Under the pieces are notes generated by a model, which did no database searches, was not told where the DNA came from, and saw only the letters and a list, made by a program, of their open reading frames with translations. The translations under genes and the position numbers were made by a program. From positions 3,396,001 through 3,460,000 of the forward strand of contig NC_054757.1 in NCBI RefSeq assembly GCF_018143015.1: a stretch of 64,000 bases of DNA, written 5' to 3'. This DNA comes from Lytechinus variegatus. Taxonomy: Eukaryota; Echinodermata; Echinoidea; Temnopleuroida; Toxopneustidae. Within the stretch, counting starts at the first letter, position 1, and the number at the start of each line of letters is the position of its first letter. This document shows positions 22,320-35,500 of the stretch, in pieces.

Positions 22320-23452
22320 TGAGCTGGTAATTTTCAAAACTGTATTGGCCTAGTTGTAATGATTTTGCTGTGTCTCGGCGTGCAAAGACAATTCTAAATT
22401 ATACCTTTGTATTTTCTGTGGCCTCGCATCCGGACATCTGAGTATACATAGAAAGAGATGCACATCATATTGATCAATGCAGCAATAATATGTCATTAGA
22501 TAAACCAACCATAGATATATGTATTTTATTCTAAATAACCTTCAGCAAATGAAAATCTGACATTTCAGCAGTAATTTACATATCTATATGTATAATAACA
22601 AATTTGAAATAAATACAATGAAATAAAATATGATACACAATTAATGATTACTTCCAGTTAGCCTTGGAAACAGAAATTATTGAAATACTAGTTTCAATGG
22701 CAAAGATCAGATAAAAAGAAATTATTGATCGATTTACCTAACTTTTTAGAATATTTTAACATTTTCCTTCTTCAGGCAAAAATACACCCCCCCCCAAAAA
22801 AAAATAGAGTCTTTGGAAACAATTTAACCTTAGTATATACAGTAGTAAAGATGGTATGAAAATGTTACATAATAATGCTATAAAAGTTACAAACAATATT
22901 AAACAAGCCTCAGTTAACTTGGCAGTGCATATGATAATGATGAAAAACATTGCTAAACTAGTACTTGTCTTCACCATAACTATTAACTACAACCCATTCA
23001 GCCTTGTTGCATTCAGTGGAACAAAATACTTGTATGACAATGATACAGAAGCCTTCTGCTACCCTACCGTACAAACAGAAATGCATATATGAAAATAGCA
23101 CAAGATATTACGTAAACCATTGCTTACAACTCATTTAAAGGACATTCAGCGGTACATATTGACAACGGTGCAGAGATTTTTAACATACAAAGACCTATTT
23201 AACCTTTGGTATATACAGGAATGTGTATTAACAATGAAATAGAAGATTGCCGATCTCTTTGGATACATACAAAAGTACACAATATGAAAGTGATACGACA
23301 GATCAATAAAACTGTGGCTGAATCAGCAAAATACTGCTTTCAAGATGTTGATTAAAGATATAGCACAAGCTTTCTGAGGTGCAATTACATGAAATTGAAT
23401 TCAAATTATTCAGGCAACCCACTTTACTGTCAGCAAGCTAGATTTCCCAGTC
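22320..23452. other. Intergenic, no gene seen
   Basis: AT-rich. The short frames present lack codon structure or known motifs. No repeat structure recognised apart from short A and C runs near 22790. Confidence 0.5.
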
Positions 23453-24308
23453 GGGGAAGGCGGGGTAAGTTGAGCATAGGGGCAAGTTGAGCCACCAGCC
23501 CCAGGCCAATAATGAATGAGTCAGACATTGTGGTGGTGTCATGTATTGATGACCCATAGCATAACCCCTAACCCCACCACATTATTTTCCACTTTGAAAC
23601 AAAAAGTAGTTTTTAGAGGGAAAAGTATGAATTTCAGCCAAAAAAGTAAAAAAGAGTGTGAAATAGATAAGTACTTTATTCACACACACGTCTTTAAATA
23701 TAGTAAAGACATGATAACAACATTGTTAGTCCAGGTATGGATCTTCATTCTTGTCATAGTCTTTTATATGATAGATGCATAATAAATGTGTGGATACAAA
23801 ATTATCGCACTAAGTTCGGACTGGGGTAAGTTGAGCCAAACAGCATGGGGCAAGTTGAGCCATGGTAATTCTTATGGTAATGTATCTTAAAAAATAAACA
23901 AACCATAAAATTCGATTGAAATGCAGGTTGAAAGGAGCAAATTTACATGACTGCTCTTTTCCTTTTACATGTTAGTATTTATAGAGAATTAGCAAGTGAA
24001 AAGACTTTAAACAAAAAATTGACATGCTGGTTCTCCCCCCATACATTTTGTACGTAGTTTTTGTGGCTCAACTTACCCCAGACGGTGGCACAACTTACCC
24101 CATATATGGGGCAAGTTGAGCCATTTGACATCGGTTTTTTCAAAGGTCACGATGACTTTCAGTGTGGGAGTAGAAAGTTATATGTAGGTGAAAAACATTT
24201 CCCAAGAATCAAATTTAAAGGCAAGGTTCTTATTTCTACAATAGTACTAGTCATATCATTTCTAACATGCAAAATGCAAAAAGTGTCACAACTTACCCCG
24301 CCTTCCCC
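23453..24308. mobile_element. DNA transposon with perfect 20-bp inverted ends
   Basis: Ends GGGGAAGGCGGGGTAAGTTG at 23453-23472 and its exact complement at 24289-24308. Subterminal copies of GGGGCAAGTTGAGCCA and its complement occur at about 23480, 23825, 23850, 24065 and 24105. An 856-bp non-autonomous element; no transposase ORF. No clear target duplication. Confidence 0.8.
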
Positions 24309-24482
24309 TATATATCACAAATTAATATCTAATCCGTTTCTCATTAAGTTTTTATGCTATGACATTCTCACAGCAAACTGAGTTTCAGAATTCACAGTAA
24401 CTGCCATCCTGTATAAACATCAGTTACAGGAGTGGGAACAAAATCAGACGAATTGTGTTCGCTAAACTTGATCAATAAATAC

Positions 24483-24916
24483 AACTTTGATAAGTGATTG
24501 CGATTTCATCATGGACAATGATTCAAGCTAAATGACCTCCAAAAGGCTAGCAAACTGCTGGCCGTAAAAGCAATTGTTATTTCATAATGTGTTCTGCCTT
24601 TTGTGCCTTTGAATTTTCAGTTATGCAAATCTTACAATGATACATAAGTTTACCTGTTCAGTTATGCAAATCTTACAATGATACATAAGTTTACCCAGTT
24701 CATTTATGCAAATCTATTTATGATACATAAGGTCGACCTATTCAGTTATGAAAATCTATATATGACACAGAAGTTCACCCTGTTCAGTTTTGATAAGTGA
24801 TTGTTATTTCATCATAGACATTGATTCAAGGTAAATGACTTCCGAGAGGCTAGCAAACTAATAATGAAAGCAAGTGATATTTCATATGTATTCCGCCTTT
24901 TGTGCCTTTGGATTTT
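24483..24916. repeat. Duplicated 130-bp block at the edge of the 42-bp array
   Basis: A stretch beginning ACTTTGATAAGTGATTG and ending TTTTGTGCCTTTGAATTTT (24483-24616) recurs at about 24784-24916 with changes, each time leading into 42-bp units. The array therefore grew in a larger compound unit. Confidence 0.7.
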
Positions 24917-25925
24917 CAGTTATGCAAGTCTTACAATGATACATAAAGTTCACCAGTTCAGTTATGCAAATCTAACAATGACAACAAAAGTTCACCCTAT
25001 TCAGTTACGCAAATCTATTTATGACACATAAGTTTGCCCTGCTCAGTTATGTACATCTTACAATGATACATAAGTTCACCCGGTTCAGTTATGCAAATCT
25101 TACAATGATACATAAGTTCACCCAGTTCATTTATGCAAACCTATTGATGATACATAAGTTCACCATGTTCAGTTATGCAAATCTTACAATTATACATTAG
25201 TTTACAATGTTCAGTTATGCAAAAGTATTTATGATACATAAGTTCACCCGGTTCAGTTATGCAAATATTTCAATGATACATAAGTTCTCCCTATTCAGTT
25301 ATGCAAATCTTACAATGATACATAAGTTCACCCGGTTCAGTTATGCAAATCTTACAATGATACATAAGTTCACCCAGTTCATTTATGCAAACCTATTGAT
25401 GATACATAAGTTCACCATGTTCAGTTATGCAAATCTTACAATTATACATTAGTTTACAATGTTCAGTTATGCAAAAGTATTTATGATACATAAGTTCACC
25501 CTGTTCAGTTATGCTAATCTATACAATGAAAACATAAATTCTCCCTATTCAGTTATGCAAATCTTACAATGATACATAAGTTCACCCGGTTCAGTAATGC
25601 AAATATTACAATGATACATAAGTTCTCCCTATTCAGTTATGGAAATCTTACAATGATACATAAGTTCACCCTGTTCAGTTATGCAAATCTTACAATGATA
25701 CATAAGTTCTCCCTATTCAGTTATGCAAATCTTACAATGATACATAAGTTCACCCGGTTCAGTTATGCAAATATTACAATGATACATAAGTTCACCCAGT
25801 TCATTTATGCAAACCTATTTATGATACATAAGTTCACCATGTTCAGTTATGCAAAAGTATTTATGATACATAAGTTTACCCTATTCAGTTATGCAAATCT
25901 TACAATGATACATAACTTTACCCTG
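24617..25925. repeat. 42-bp tandem array carrying octamer ATGCAAAT
   Basis: About 28-30 units of TTCAGTTATGCAAATCTTAC then aatgatacataagttcaccc. By eye about 16 units keep a perfect ATGCAAAT, the classical POU-domain (Oct) binding octamer. It starts about 0.5 kb beyond the ABCG2-like stop codon, so it is in the 3' UTR or just downstream. Because 42 is a multiple of 3 it yields short repetitive open frames, not taken as genes. Confidence 0.9.
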
Positions 25926-26182
25926 TTAACTTTGGTATAATAAGAATTGCATGGTAATTGTCAAGAAGATCCCATCACACTTGACCAAGTATACTTTGGT
26001 GTGGTGCAGAAAACTAATAAAAAAACTTGTCTTTAAGTACTCAATGACTTGATCCCAGACCTAAATTTTGTTAACGTCTGATTATTTGACCCCTGACCTA
26101 CTTGCGTTTTGGTGACAAATAATGAATGAGCTTACCCAAGATCTGATTTCGGTCCTCAAAACAGTTCTCACCTTGTGCTACA

Positions 26183-26451
26183 GTACCCTAAAATGACCTC
26201 TCAACCTGGACCTACATGTATCTGTGTTTGGGTACCCTAAGATGACCTCTCAACCTATTTGTGTTTGGGTACCGTTAGAAGACCTCTAAACCCTGACCTT
26301 TTTTGTGGTTGGGATTTCTAAGATGACCTCTTTACTTTGACCTATTTGTGTTTGGGTACCGTAAGATGACCTCTGAACCTTGGTCTATTTGTGTTTGGGT
26401 ACCCTTAGATAACCTCTTATCCTTGACCTATTTGTGTTTAGGTACCCTGAG
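26183..26451. repeat. 43-bp minisatellite overlapping the end of the ABCG2-like CDS
   Basis: About six units of GGTACCCTAAGATGACCTC then ttaaccttgacctatttgtgttt. The last unit and a partial one enter exon 15: on the coding strand they supply the codons for RVPKHK and the TAG stop. Confidence 0.85.
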
Positions 26452-26575
26452 TAGAAATATGTAAGAGAGAGTAAACAGTATGATCATGATGCAAGATAGA
26501 GCTACATGATTCTGCCATAGATCCCATTCAGATATTGATATATCCAAGTCAGACAAGTACTCCTCTCCAGTGATA
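26428..26575 (-). CDS. ABCG2-like exon 15 (terminal): membrane span 6
   Basis: A 148-nt exon encoding [20 protein letters not shown], then the last span ([20 protein letters not shown]) and RVPKHK before TAG. TGEEYL and LWxNHVAL are strong ABCG2 matches. The last codons and the stop are built from a unit of the 43-bp minisatellite at 26183-26451. Confidence 0.92.
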
Positions 26576-29500
26576 CTGTCAAAGGAAAGAAAAACAAAAC
26601 AAAAGGCATTAATTTAACCCAAAGTTTAACTTAAAGGACAAGACCACTCCAACAAAAAGTTTATTTGAATGAAATGAAAAAATAAACAAGCATAGTACTG
26701 ACAGTTTCATCAAAATGGGATAAAAGATAGGAAAGTTATGACACTTAGTTATTATTGTCAAATGTGTAAAAAAAATGAAACATTGTGTAATTCAAACAAT
26801 TAAAAAAAATTGAAATAGTGAGGAACATCATCAACTGTCTCATTTGCATTTGACTGAGTTGTGCATATAACTGTTTTGTCAGAAATAAGCTAAACTTTAG
26901 AATATCATAACTTTCTTATTTTAGATCTGATTTTGATGAAACTTTGAGCATTATGCTTGTTAGCTTTTCTCTTTTGATTCAAATCAACATTTTCCTGGGG
27001 TGGACTTGACCTTTAAAATCTGGTCTAAAATTGTGGTTTAACTATTGATAGCCAATTGTGACACATATCAATTGGTACGGGTTCAATTTACTAGCTCAAT
27101 TTCTCACTCAAAAAATAATTGTTTGAGAATGATAACTAGCATAGTTTTATTTACCATTAAAGAATGGGAAAAAAACATAGGAAATATAGGCCTACAATGT
27201 AAAAAAAATGAAATTTTGACATTTTCAGCTTCCCATAAGTTTGGCTCAGAGTTAGACATGGCTTGACCTAAATTAGACTGGTGAGCTGATATTCACCCCC
27301 CCCTTTCAACATTTTCTTGATAAACATGTAGAGGTTAAATAAAAAAAAATCAATTTGGGGCAAAGAATGTTATATGGAGCAAAATGACTTACCAACTATC
27401 TGTTATATTGCTTCGACAGAATGTCAAGCCTTTGAATTCATTGATACTCAAAGCCTGAAATATCATAAGAACAATGATAACAACAATAATAACTTAAGTG
27501 TATTTAAGATGATGACAAGGATAATACTATTTATCATGATGGTGGTTATGATAATGCCGATGATTGAGTGGTGTTGGGCGGCGATGATGATAATGGTGCC
27601 GATGGTGATGAGGATGATGATGATAATGATAATAATGAAAATGATAATGAAGATGATAGTAGTGATGATGATGATGATAGTAATGATGAAGATGATAAAA
27701 TATTTGTGCTATCATGACGAATTTGAGATCAACAAATGTCATGCCCCTTCATCCCATTGCTTTGTCACGAGGAGCTGGAAAATATTTAGGTGTCGTTTTT
27801 TCCCGAAAAATCTTCACATTTTAGACAAATTAGAAATAAAAACTCGACAAAAACATTTCATATTTGTGCTAGTTACTTCTCAACACAAACATTTCAGGGG
27901 AGCGTTTCATCAACATTTTTGTCCGACAAGTTGTCAGATCTGACAACTTTCCCTGATTCTGATTGGCTGACAGGTACTGTTCCTATGGTAATTGTCGGAT
28001 AAAATCCTTTCATGAAACGCTCCCCAAATTACAATTTTTGTTCAGTGGTGACATATGATAGAAAATGTAATATAAATCATAGATATGACATTTATATATT
28101 TCTAGGAAACAATGTTTTAAAATATAATAACAATAGAATACATTTAGCACAAATGTTAATTTTTATTCTTCAAAGAAAATTCCACCTGAAATATACTTTG
28201 ATCCCAACGGCATCCCAATCATGGAAAAGAGCTTAATATGCTCATTCATTTGATACCAAGCGAATAAATTTCACTGAATTCCATGGGTGTATCCAAATTT
28301 GTCTTGGTAGTATTAATATTTCTGAAAATATAATCAATTTTATGATGTTTGGAAAGCGAACACAGTTCACTGAATTCCATGCATGTATGTAAACTGTTGG
28401 CCTAAACTGTATGTCACTTACATTGACAGAGTATCTGATGATACTGAAATATTTCACCCATTCCAGCCAATCGGGTATAGAAGATGTATTAACAACAACA
28501 CCTGCAAACACCTAATAAGGAATTAACAAACAAAGAAATTAAAGGCAGTTTTGACTGGAACATGTTTAACGAGATACAGTGAACTACAAATCTTCTCCCT
28601 GGTCCATTTCATAAACTTTGTAATAAGAACAATTTTGAAATAACAGTTAAAAGCTACTGAAATCCTTCAATCTGATTGGCTGATAGTAAATTTGTATAGA
28701 AATTTGAATTTGCTATTATAACAAGTCTTTTTTTTAACAGGACCAAGGTGGGTGTTTCATAAAGCTGTTCGAAAGTTAAGAGCGACTTTAAGAACGACTG
28801 GTGAACCTTTTATATGCGCTAAATAATCATAAAGGAAGAATTAATGGTGAATGTCATTTACCACAAGAAAAGTTAACCAGTCATTCTTAAAGTCACTCTT
28901 AACTTACTCACAACTTTATGAAATGGCCCCAGGTGTTTTAAAAAGTCAGACTTAATTTCGCATTGACCTAATCAAATTTTGACCAATTATGAACTTTCCA
29001 AGGTAAATGCTTGATAAGAAGAATCGTAATCTGAAGATCATAATTTAACTTTAGATAGTGCAGAATTAAATGACTGAAAATCTGATGTTATTCCAATTGT
29101 TTGTAGAGTAGTTTACTTTGCCAAGATCAGAACCAGCATGCCTCTCTTGATATTCATCCAAAAAGATAGCAGTAAGGATACTAAGGAATATTTCTTAGAT
29201 ACCTTTTCAGCATTTAAGATACATGTATCCTTGAGTAGTGGTAGAGCTTATTACAAGGAATGAATAACATTGCATATTCTTGCTTGTACGGTAAGGTCCC
29301 CTAAGTCTATGCAGGGCCCCTCGTCTGCGCATACACATGCAATATGTAGAAAGATATTCATTAAAAATCTGACTCAAAATAATGGAAAAATTATGAATTT
29401 CTGGCATTTCATGTGACGGCCTCAAATGCATCCTTTTTAAATCAAAATTCCTGAATCGTCTGCAAAGTGAATGGGTGCACAGAAACGGGGCACCATTGTT

Positions 29501-32500
29501 TTGTTCAATATGAAAATGACTGGCCGAGGTTTTTCCAAGAAAATCATACATTTCTCCCAAATTTTTATGTGACGTTTGGCATGCTTTATACTCATAAGAA
29601 TATAAGGAACATTATCAACTGAAAATTTTCTTGAAATTAAAGAAAAATCATGATTAATATTTATCTAAATTGTTAGACCCCCTTTAATATGGCAATATTC
29701 GCCATGTGATAAGCCATGCCAAAACCAACAATATGGACTTTTCGCATTTACTACGGGGAAACTCTCCAACGCACCAATTCCTATGAAAATGCAAGTCAAA
29801 TCACAATGGAGAGTTGAGAAGCTTTTGTCGTAGTTGGTGGACCGAGACAGCATTGGAATCTCTTGACTCTGGACGATGACATATTTGCAATTGTTCATCC
29901 GTTGCAATCATTCCACCAACTTTTGACAAAAGCGTCTCAGCTCTCTATTGTGATTAATTGCATTTTCAAAGGCACTGATGCGTCGTAGAGAGTTTCACCA
30001 CAGTAAATACAAAAATGACATACACTGTATTAAGTCGACGGGGAAGATTCTCTGTATAAAACAGCCCAAAGAGTAATTTGGTTTTCAAAACTACAATTTA
30101 TCAAATTAGCTTATATGAAAGAATAGTTCTGTTTCTTCATATTGTCAAAAATTCCAAGTTGTAAAGTTAAATGCAAGACAAGATACACATGTAAAGGTTT
30201 GCTCAACACCACAATATTTGGACTGCTTTGAAGTTTTCCAAGATTGCAATGTGCACAATTTTAGCAAGATTCTATAGATAGTAAGTGTACTTACAAACAT
30301 GATGATATTTGATGCAGCTACCAGACTGAGACCCACACTCACAATGCCAACCTTGATTGAGATAAGAAAGACCAAGGCAGTCCCACAGAATGTAACCAGT
30401 ATCAATGTCAAGAGAAAGATGAAGAATGCACCGGCCTCGGCTCGAAATCCTGAAAAAAAAAATGTTAAGGAGCCATTTGGAAAAAAAATCACAAGGGCAA
30501 TCGTAGAGCCTTGTGGCCCAGTGGATTAGTCTTCTGACTTTGAAACAGAGGGTCGTGGGTTCGAATCCCAGCCATGGCGTAATTTCCTTCGGCAAGAAAT
30601 TTATCCACATTGTGCTGCACTTGACCCAGGTGAGGTGAATGGGTACCCGGTAGGATTTGTTCCTTGAACGCTTTAGCGCCTATTAATATGGCAACTTAGC
30701 TACAGCAGGGGTAAAAATATGATACCACGAATCAAAGCGCAGTTGAGTATATGCACACTAACTGCGCTATATAAATTGACATATTATCATTATCATAATA
30801 TTGCCCTTCACCCCACGGTGGCCTCCTCCATTGAATAGTGGATACCAAACATGTCAAAAAATATACAAGTTAAAAGGGTATCTATTCCAGGACATGGCAC
30901 ATTACATACCTTATGTTAAAAAAGGGGGTCAAAATCATTGAAATGCAGAAAAAAAGGTACACTTTTCGGTAGCAAGTACTTGCATGATAGGGTCCGATAT
31001 GTGAGGATACAACATAAGTAGAATACATTTTTGAAAGGGTATACTTTTTACACCAACATTAGATGTTTCGGGCTCGGGTTACCCCCGATCCGATTTACTA
31101 CTACTGATATATCCCTGATACTCGATCCTTGCAAGTGAAATGCCCAGGAAGGTTAAAAATATACACGCTGGGATTGAGTAGAACAGCTCAGTAAATTTTA
31201 TCAGAATGAGATAATTCAAGTAAATTGAGGAGTATGTCGCCTGACATGAAAATTGGGAATAGGTATCACAGAACAAAGAGAAAGATGGTGTCTGAATTCA
31301 GAATAAAAAATAAACATACAAGTTGAATTTCACAGTGGTATAAAATGAAAAAAATGATAATATAGGATTTGTATAGCGCACATGTCCACCTTGCTAGGTG
31401 ATCCAAGGTGCTCCTCTATTACCCCGGCTAAGCTAGTCTACCGATTCTGTTGAGCACAATGTTTTGAGGAATTTCTTCCTGCCGGTACCCATTTGCCTCA
31501 CCTTGGACGAGTGCAGCACAGTGTGGATAAATTTCTTGCTGAAGGAACTCACGCCATGGCTAGGATTTGAACCCACGACCCTCTGTTTGAAAGGCGAGAG
31601 TCAGAACCACTAGTCTATGACGCGCCCAAAAAAAATATACTTGAGTCACATAATCACGAATTAAATTGTTATCAATTACATAATAATTCATAATCAACTT
31701 AATTAATAATAAGTTGTATACAAATTTTACAATTCAATGTCATGCACTCTCGGAAAATTTGATGTTGCCAGATACTTCATGAGGATTGAGTTTTACAATA
31801 TTTAGCAGAGGTTTCAATATTTAGAAGAGAATGTTCAAATACTGGAATTGGTTGTTTAATATACAATTAATGCACATTTATGAGTGTGTTATGACGATGC
31901 AGCACACTCGAGGGTATTTACAATTATGCGAAAGCAAGAGGCGCTTGCGCCGAGTGCTTTTGCATAATATTGTGAATGCCCGAGAGTTGCTCGCATCGTC
32001 ACTAACATCACGAATCATAAAATGTGCATTGTTTTATAAAACGGGTCGGCAAAATGATTTTTTTTCATGGAAATCTTGTTCAAATCCCTCCAACTTGTGT
32101 ACGATCGCACAGACAAAGAGATCACAAGACTGTCAATTATGACATCACAGGCGTATCTACTATGCGCGCCTAAGTAAGCGCGTCAAAATCCTAGCCAGCC
32201 TCTTTTACTGAAGGCGTATCAGTTTTTACGTGCTATTGGAACTAATGCTGCACAAAAAATGCACAGTGCTGCACGAAAAATGCACGACTGGAAGGTTGCG
32301 CATAATTAAAGCATGAACACGTGACTTGAATACGCACTCACCATTGGCTACATCCTTGAACCCGTTTTATAAAGATTGATATTGCATGGGATAATAATAA
32401 CATTGAATGATCTGAGTTGATATCTGATGAAGAAGAAAAAATCATACTGAAGTCATATCATTGCTAATAATAATAATAATATGGTCGATTTATATAGCAT

Positions 32501-35500
32501 AGCTACTATAATTGCATAAACTTTACTGCGCTTGATACTTGGCATCATATTATTAACCCGGCTGTAGCTGAGCCGTCATATATATGCACTAACGCATTCA
32601 AGGAATAAATCCTACCCTGGGTCGAGTGCAGCACAATGAGGGTAAATTTCTTGCTGAAGGAAAGCAATCACAATAAAATATGATTGAATAATAAATTGAT
32701 TCACAATCAACAAGAAACACAAAGATAGAAAGATAGATAACTTACCTATCATCCAGTAATAGATAAGGGCAAAAACTACCGTGGGAAGAATCCTCATTGG
32801 TACCAAATCACATAAGACCTTAGAGATGAAATATGAGGAAGTCCGATAGAAACCGCTTCCCGACTCATGGCTGATGGAAAACAAATACAAATTATTTTCA
32901 ATAGAACAACAAATGCAGATATGAATGCCAGTTGTGGTTACAATTTCCAAAATGATTTTGAAAATAATCCAATAAAATGACCACCCACATGTCTCAATAT
33001 ATGAATAAAAATAATATGTGACACAGGATACTGGAAGAAGTTGTGTACTAGTTGAGAGCTTAGCAAAATAAGCATGGCATGCCAACCAAGTATCTAGGGG
33101 ATGTTTCATAAAGCTGTTTGTAAGTGAAGAGTGACTTCAAGAACTCGTGAACCTTTCTTACGCATTTGAAAATTCCTTTCTTACGCTCTAAATAATCACC
33201 AATGAAAATTTCTTTCTTACACTCTAAATAATCACCAATGAACATTTAATGGTGAATATCATTTACCACTAGAAATGTTCATATTAATGGGGTGTGCAAG
33301 AAACTTGCAATCAATCACAAGTCTATTTTTGGTCCCTAAATCAATCATATGTCTTCCAGTTAATTGCAAATTAGCGATTGATTGCTAATCTGCTCCTTGA
33401 AAAAAGAAGTGTAATCCAATTTTTCCTACAGCTAACATTGATCTATCAGTTGTAAAATTGCAACAGAATATTTGCAATTGATCGCAAATGTTTTCTTGCA
33501 ACACCCCCTTAGAGTTGCTCTTAACTTACGAACAGCTTTATGAAACAGCCCTCTGGTTTTTTTTCCAAACATTGATACACCTTCACACATGGTCTTTATT
33601 TAATGGCATCAGGTTAGATTTCACAATTTAACAAAGTTTGCACAAGTGGGGGCGTTGTGGTGATGACTTTCGTCTTTCAATCTGAGGGATGAGGGTTCGA
33701 CTGCTAGCCATGGCATGTTTTTATATATTTCTTTTGCTCATCACAATTTGACAGTCAAATCAAAAAGGCATTGAGTCATACATGAAATGATTCTTATCTA
33801 TCATTTACAGAAATATCATCAAACTTTAATAAGAATCTATCCATCTCATATCAAGTATGTCTAAATATTTACACACAGAGAACATTGATTAATAAAATAT
33901 TGGAATCATGAAAAATATATATTCTACCATCTTAATAAGTTGCATTCAAGCAGCTAACAGAATCTGTTATTGATTGCACCTGGTACAGGGAGAAATGATT
34001 TTGTTCAACTCACATGAATATTTTACGTTCATCTACAAACAGTTCCAAGGCACTGATATTACTAAAGACCATGAAGATACTTGCAAAGAAGAAGGAACCA
34101 GTTCTAAACAATAAAAGACAAAGGAAACAAAAGAAAAACATCATTATTGTGATGGCCTGTACTGACCACACAGAAACGTTGTGAGCGCTACTAATGTTTT
34201 AACAGAGGCCCTGTTACAACTGGTAATGTGGCAGTGATACCTAATGATGTTACAATGCATTACTTAAACATTGAAATCAATATATTGGCCCCTATTTTGA
34301 ACTCGGGCTTAAATAAACCCTGGTTTAAAGTTGTGGTTTAACTAAGGAGAGCCAATGGTAGCACAAAACCCTAACAGTACACATTCAATATATTAACTCA
34401 TATGACACCCAAATTGTTCATAATTGTCTGGGAATGATAACTGAAGTATTTTCTTCATATGAAAGCGAAAGGAAACAAAAAAGTAAACATAAGAAATATA
34501 CAGTATAAACAGAATTTTTGAACTCTTGGCTCCCCATAATTTTAGCACAGAGTTAGACCGTAGTGTTAGTTAAACCTGACTTCAGAATACAGGCCATTGA
34601 CGTCACAATCTGGAAGATGTGACTGGGCTTACTCTAACAATGTATCTGTGCGGCTGGCACTCTGTGATTTGAGGGAAGCTTGCCATGAAAGATGTATAAT
34701 CCCAGTCTGTTTTATCTGTTTCTATGGTAACTATTGGACATATGTACCTATCCACCTATCAAAATCAAGGAAAGGATCTGACATTGTTACAAAAAAAAGT
34801 CAGTCTGGGGTTTATAAGGCGTCTTCTACACTAAAAGTAGACCACGTACAATCATTCAAATTACATGTACAGACAATAATCTAATTGAAATGAATTAAAA
34901 ATATAATTGTACCAAATACCTGTTTTGAGTGCCAGCTGGAAATGACGTGTCCACCTGGAAATACACCATACCCATTATTAACGCAATGAAGGACGCCATT
35001 ACCAACTAGGAGGAAGAAAAGCAAACAAAAACACGGTAAAAGAACATTTTCACAGAAAACTGTTAGAACGGTTTATTAATAGAGAATAAAAACTGATGGA
35101 AAACTTCAAATGATTAAAGTGCTTGATTTTGTAGCATAGTATCTGGAAAAAAACTGATATTATCTAAAGATGTGAGTCCAATCATGATGTCACATGACTC
35201 ACTATCAAAGCACACACTCTATGGGACACAAAGGCGGCGGAAGCAAGGGGCCTATCCCCCCCCCCTAAATTTTTTTGTTGATAACATTTTTTTTTTTGCT
35301 TGTCAAATTTTTTGTCTCTGTCCATCCTAAAATTTCAGGTGGACCCCCCCCCTCCATTTTTTTTGCTTGTCAAATTTTTCACCTGTGTCCATCCCAAAAT
35401 TTCAGGTAGACCCCCCATAAATTTTTTTGCTTCCGCCGCCAATGATGGGACATGAAGCAATCAAATATTGCTTCAGATGCAGGAGCCATATCTTAACCTG

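Noticed and set aside
24617..25925. CRISPR-like array
   Set aside because: Units are contiguous with no unique spacers and no cas genes, in a eukaryotic context; it is an ordinary tandem array.
25207..25940. Plus-strand frames repeating MIHKFTRFSYANLT
   Set aside because: The 42-bp tandem unit is a multiple of three, so frames stay open by chance. Stops break the run and no start or splice context is seen.
30505..30578. Possible functional tRNA gene with A and B boxes
   Set aside because: The cloverleaf is imperfect and it continues into a SINE body found at several other places, so it is the tRNA-like head of a SINE.
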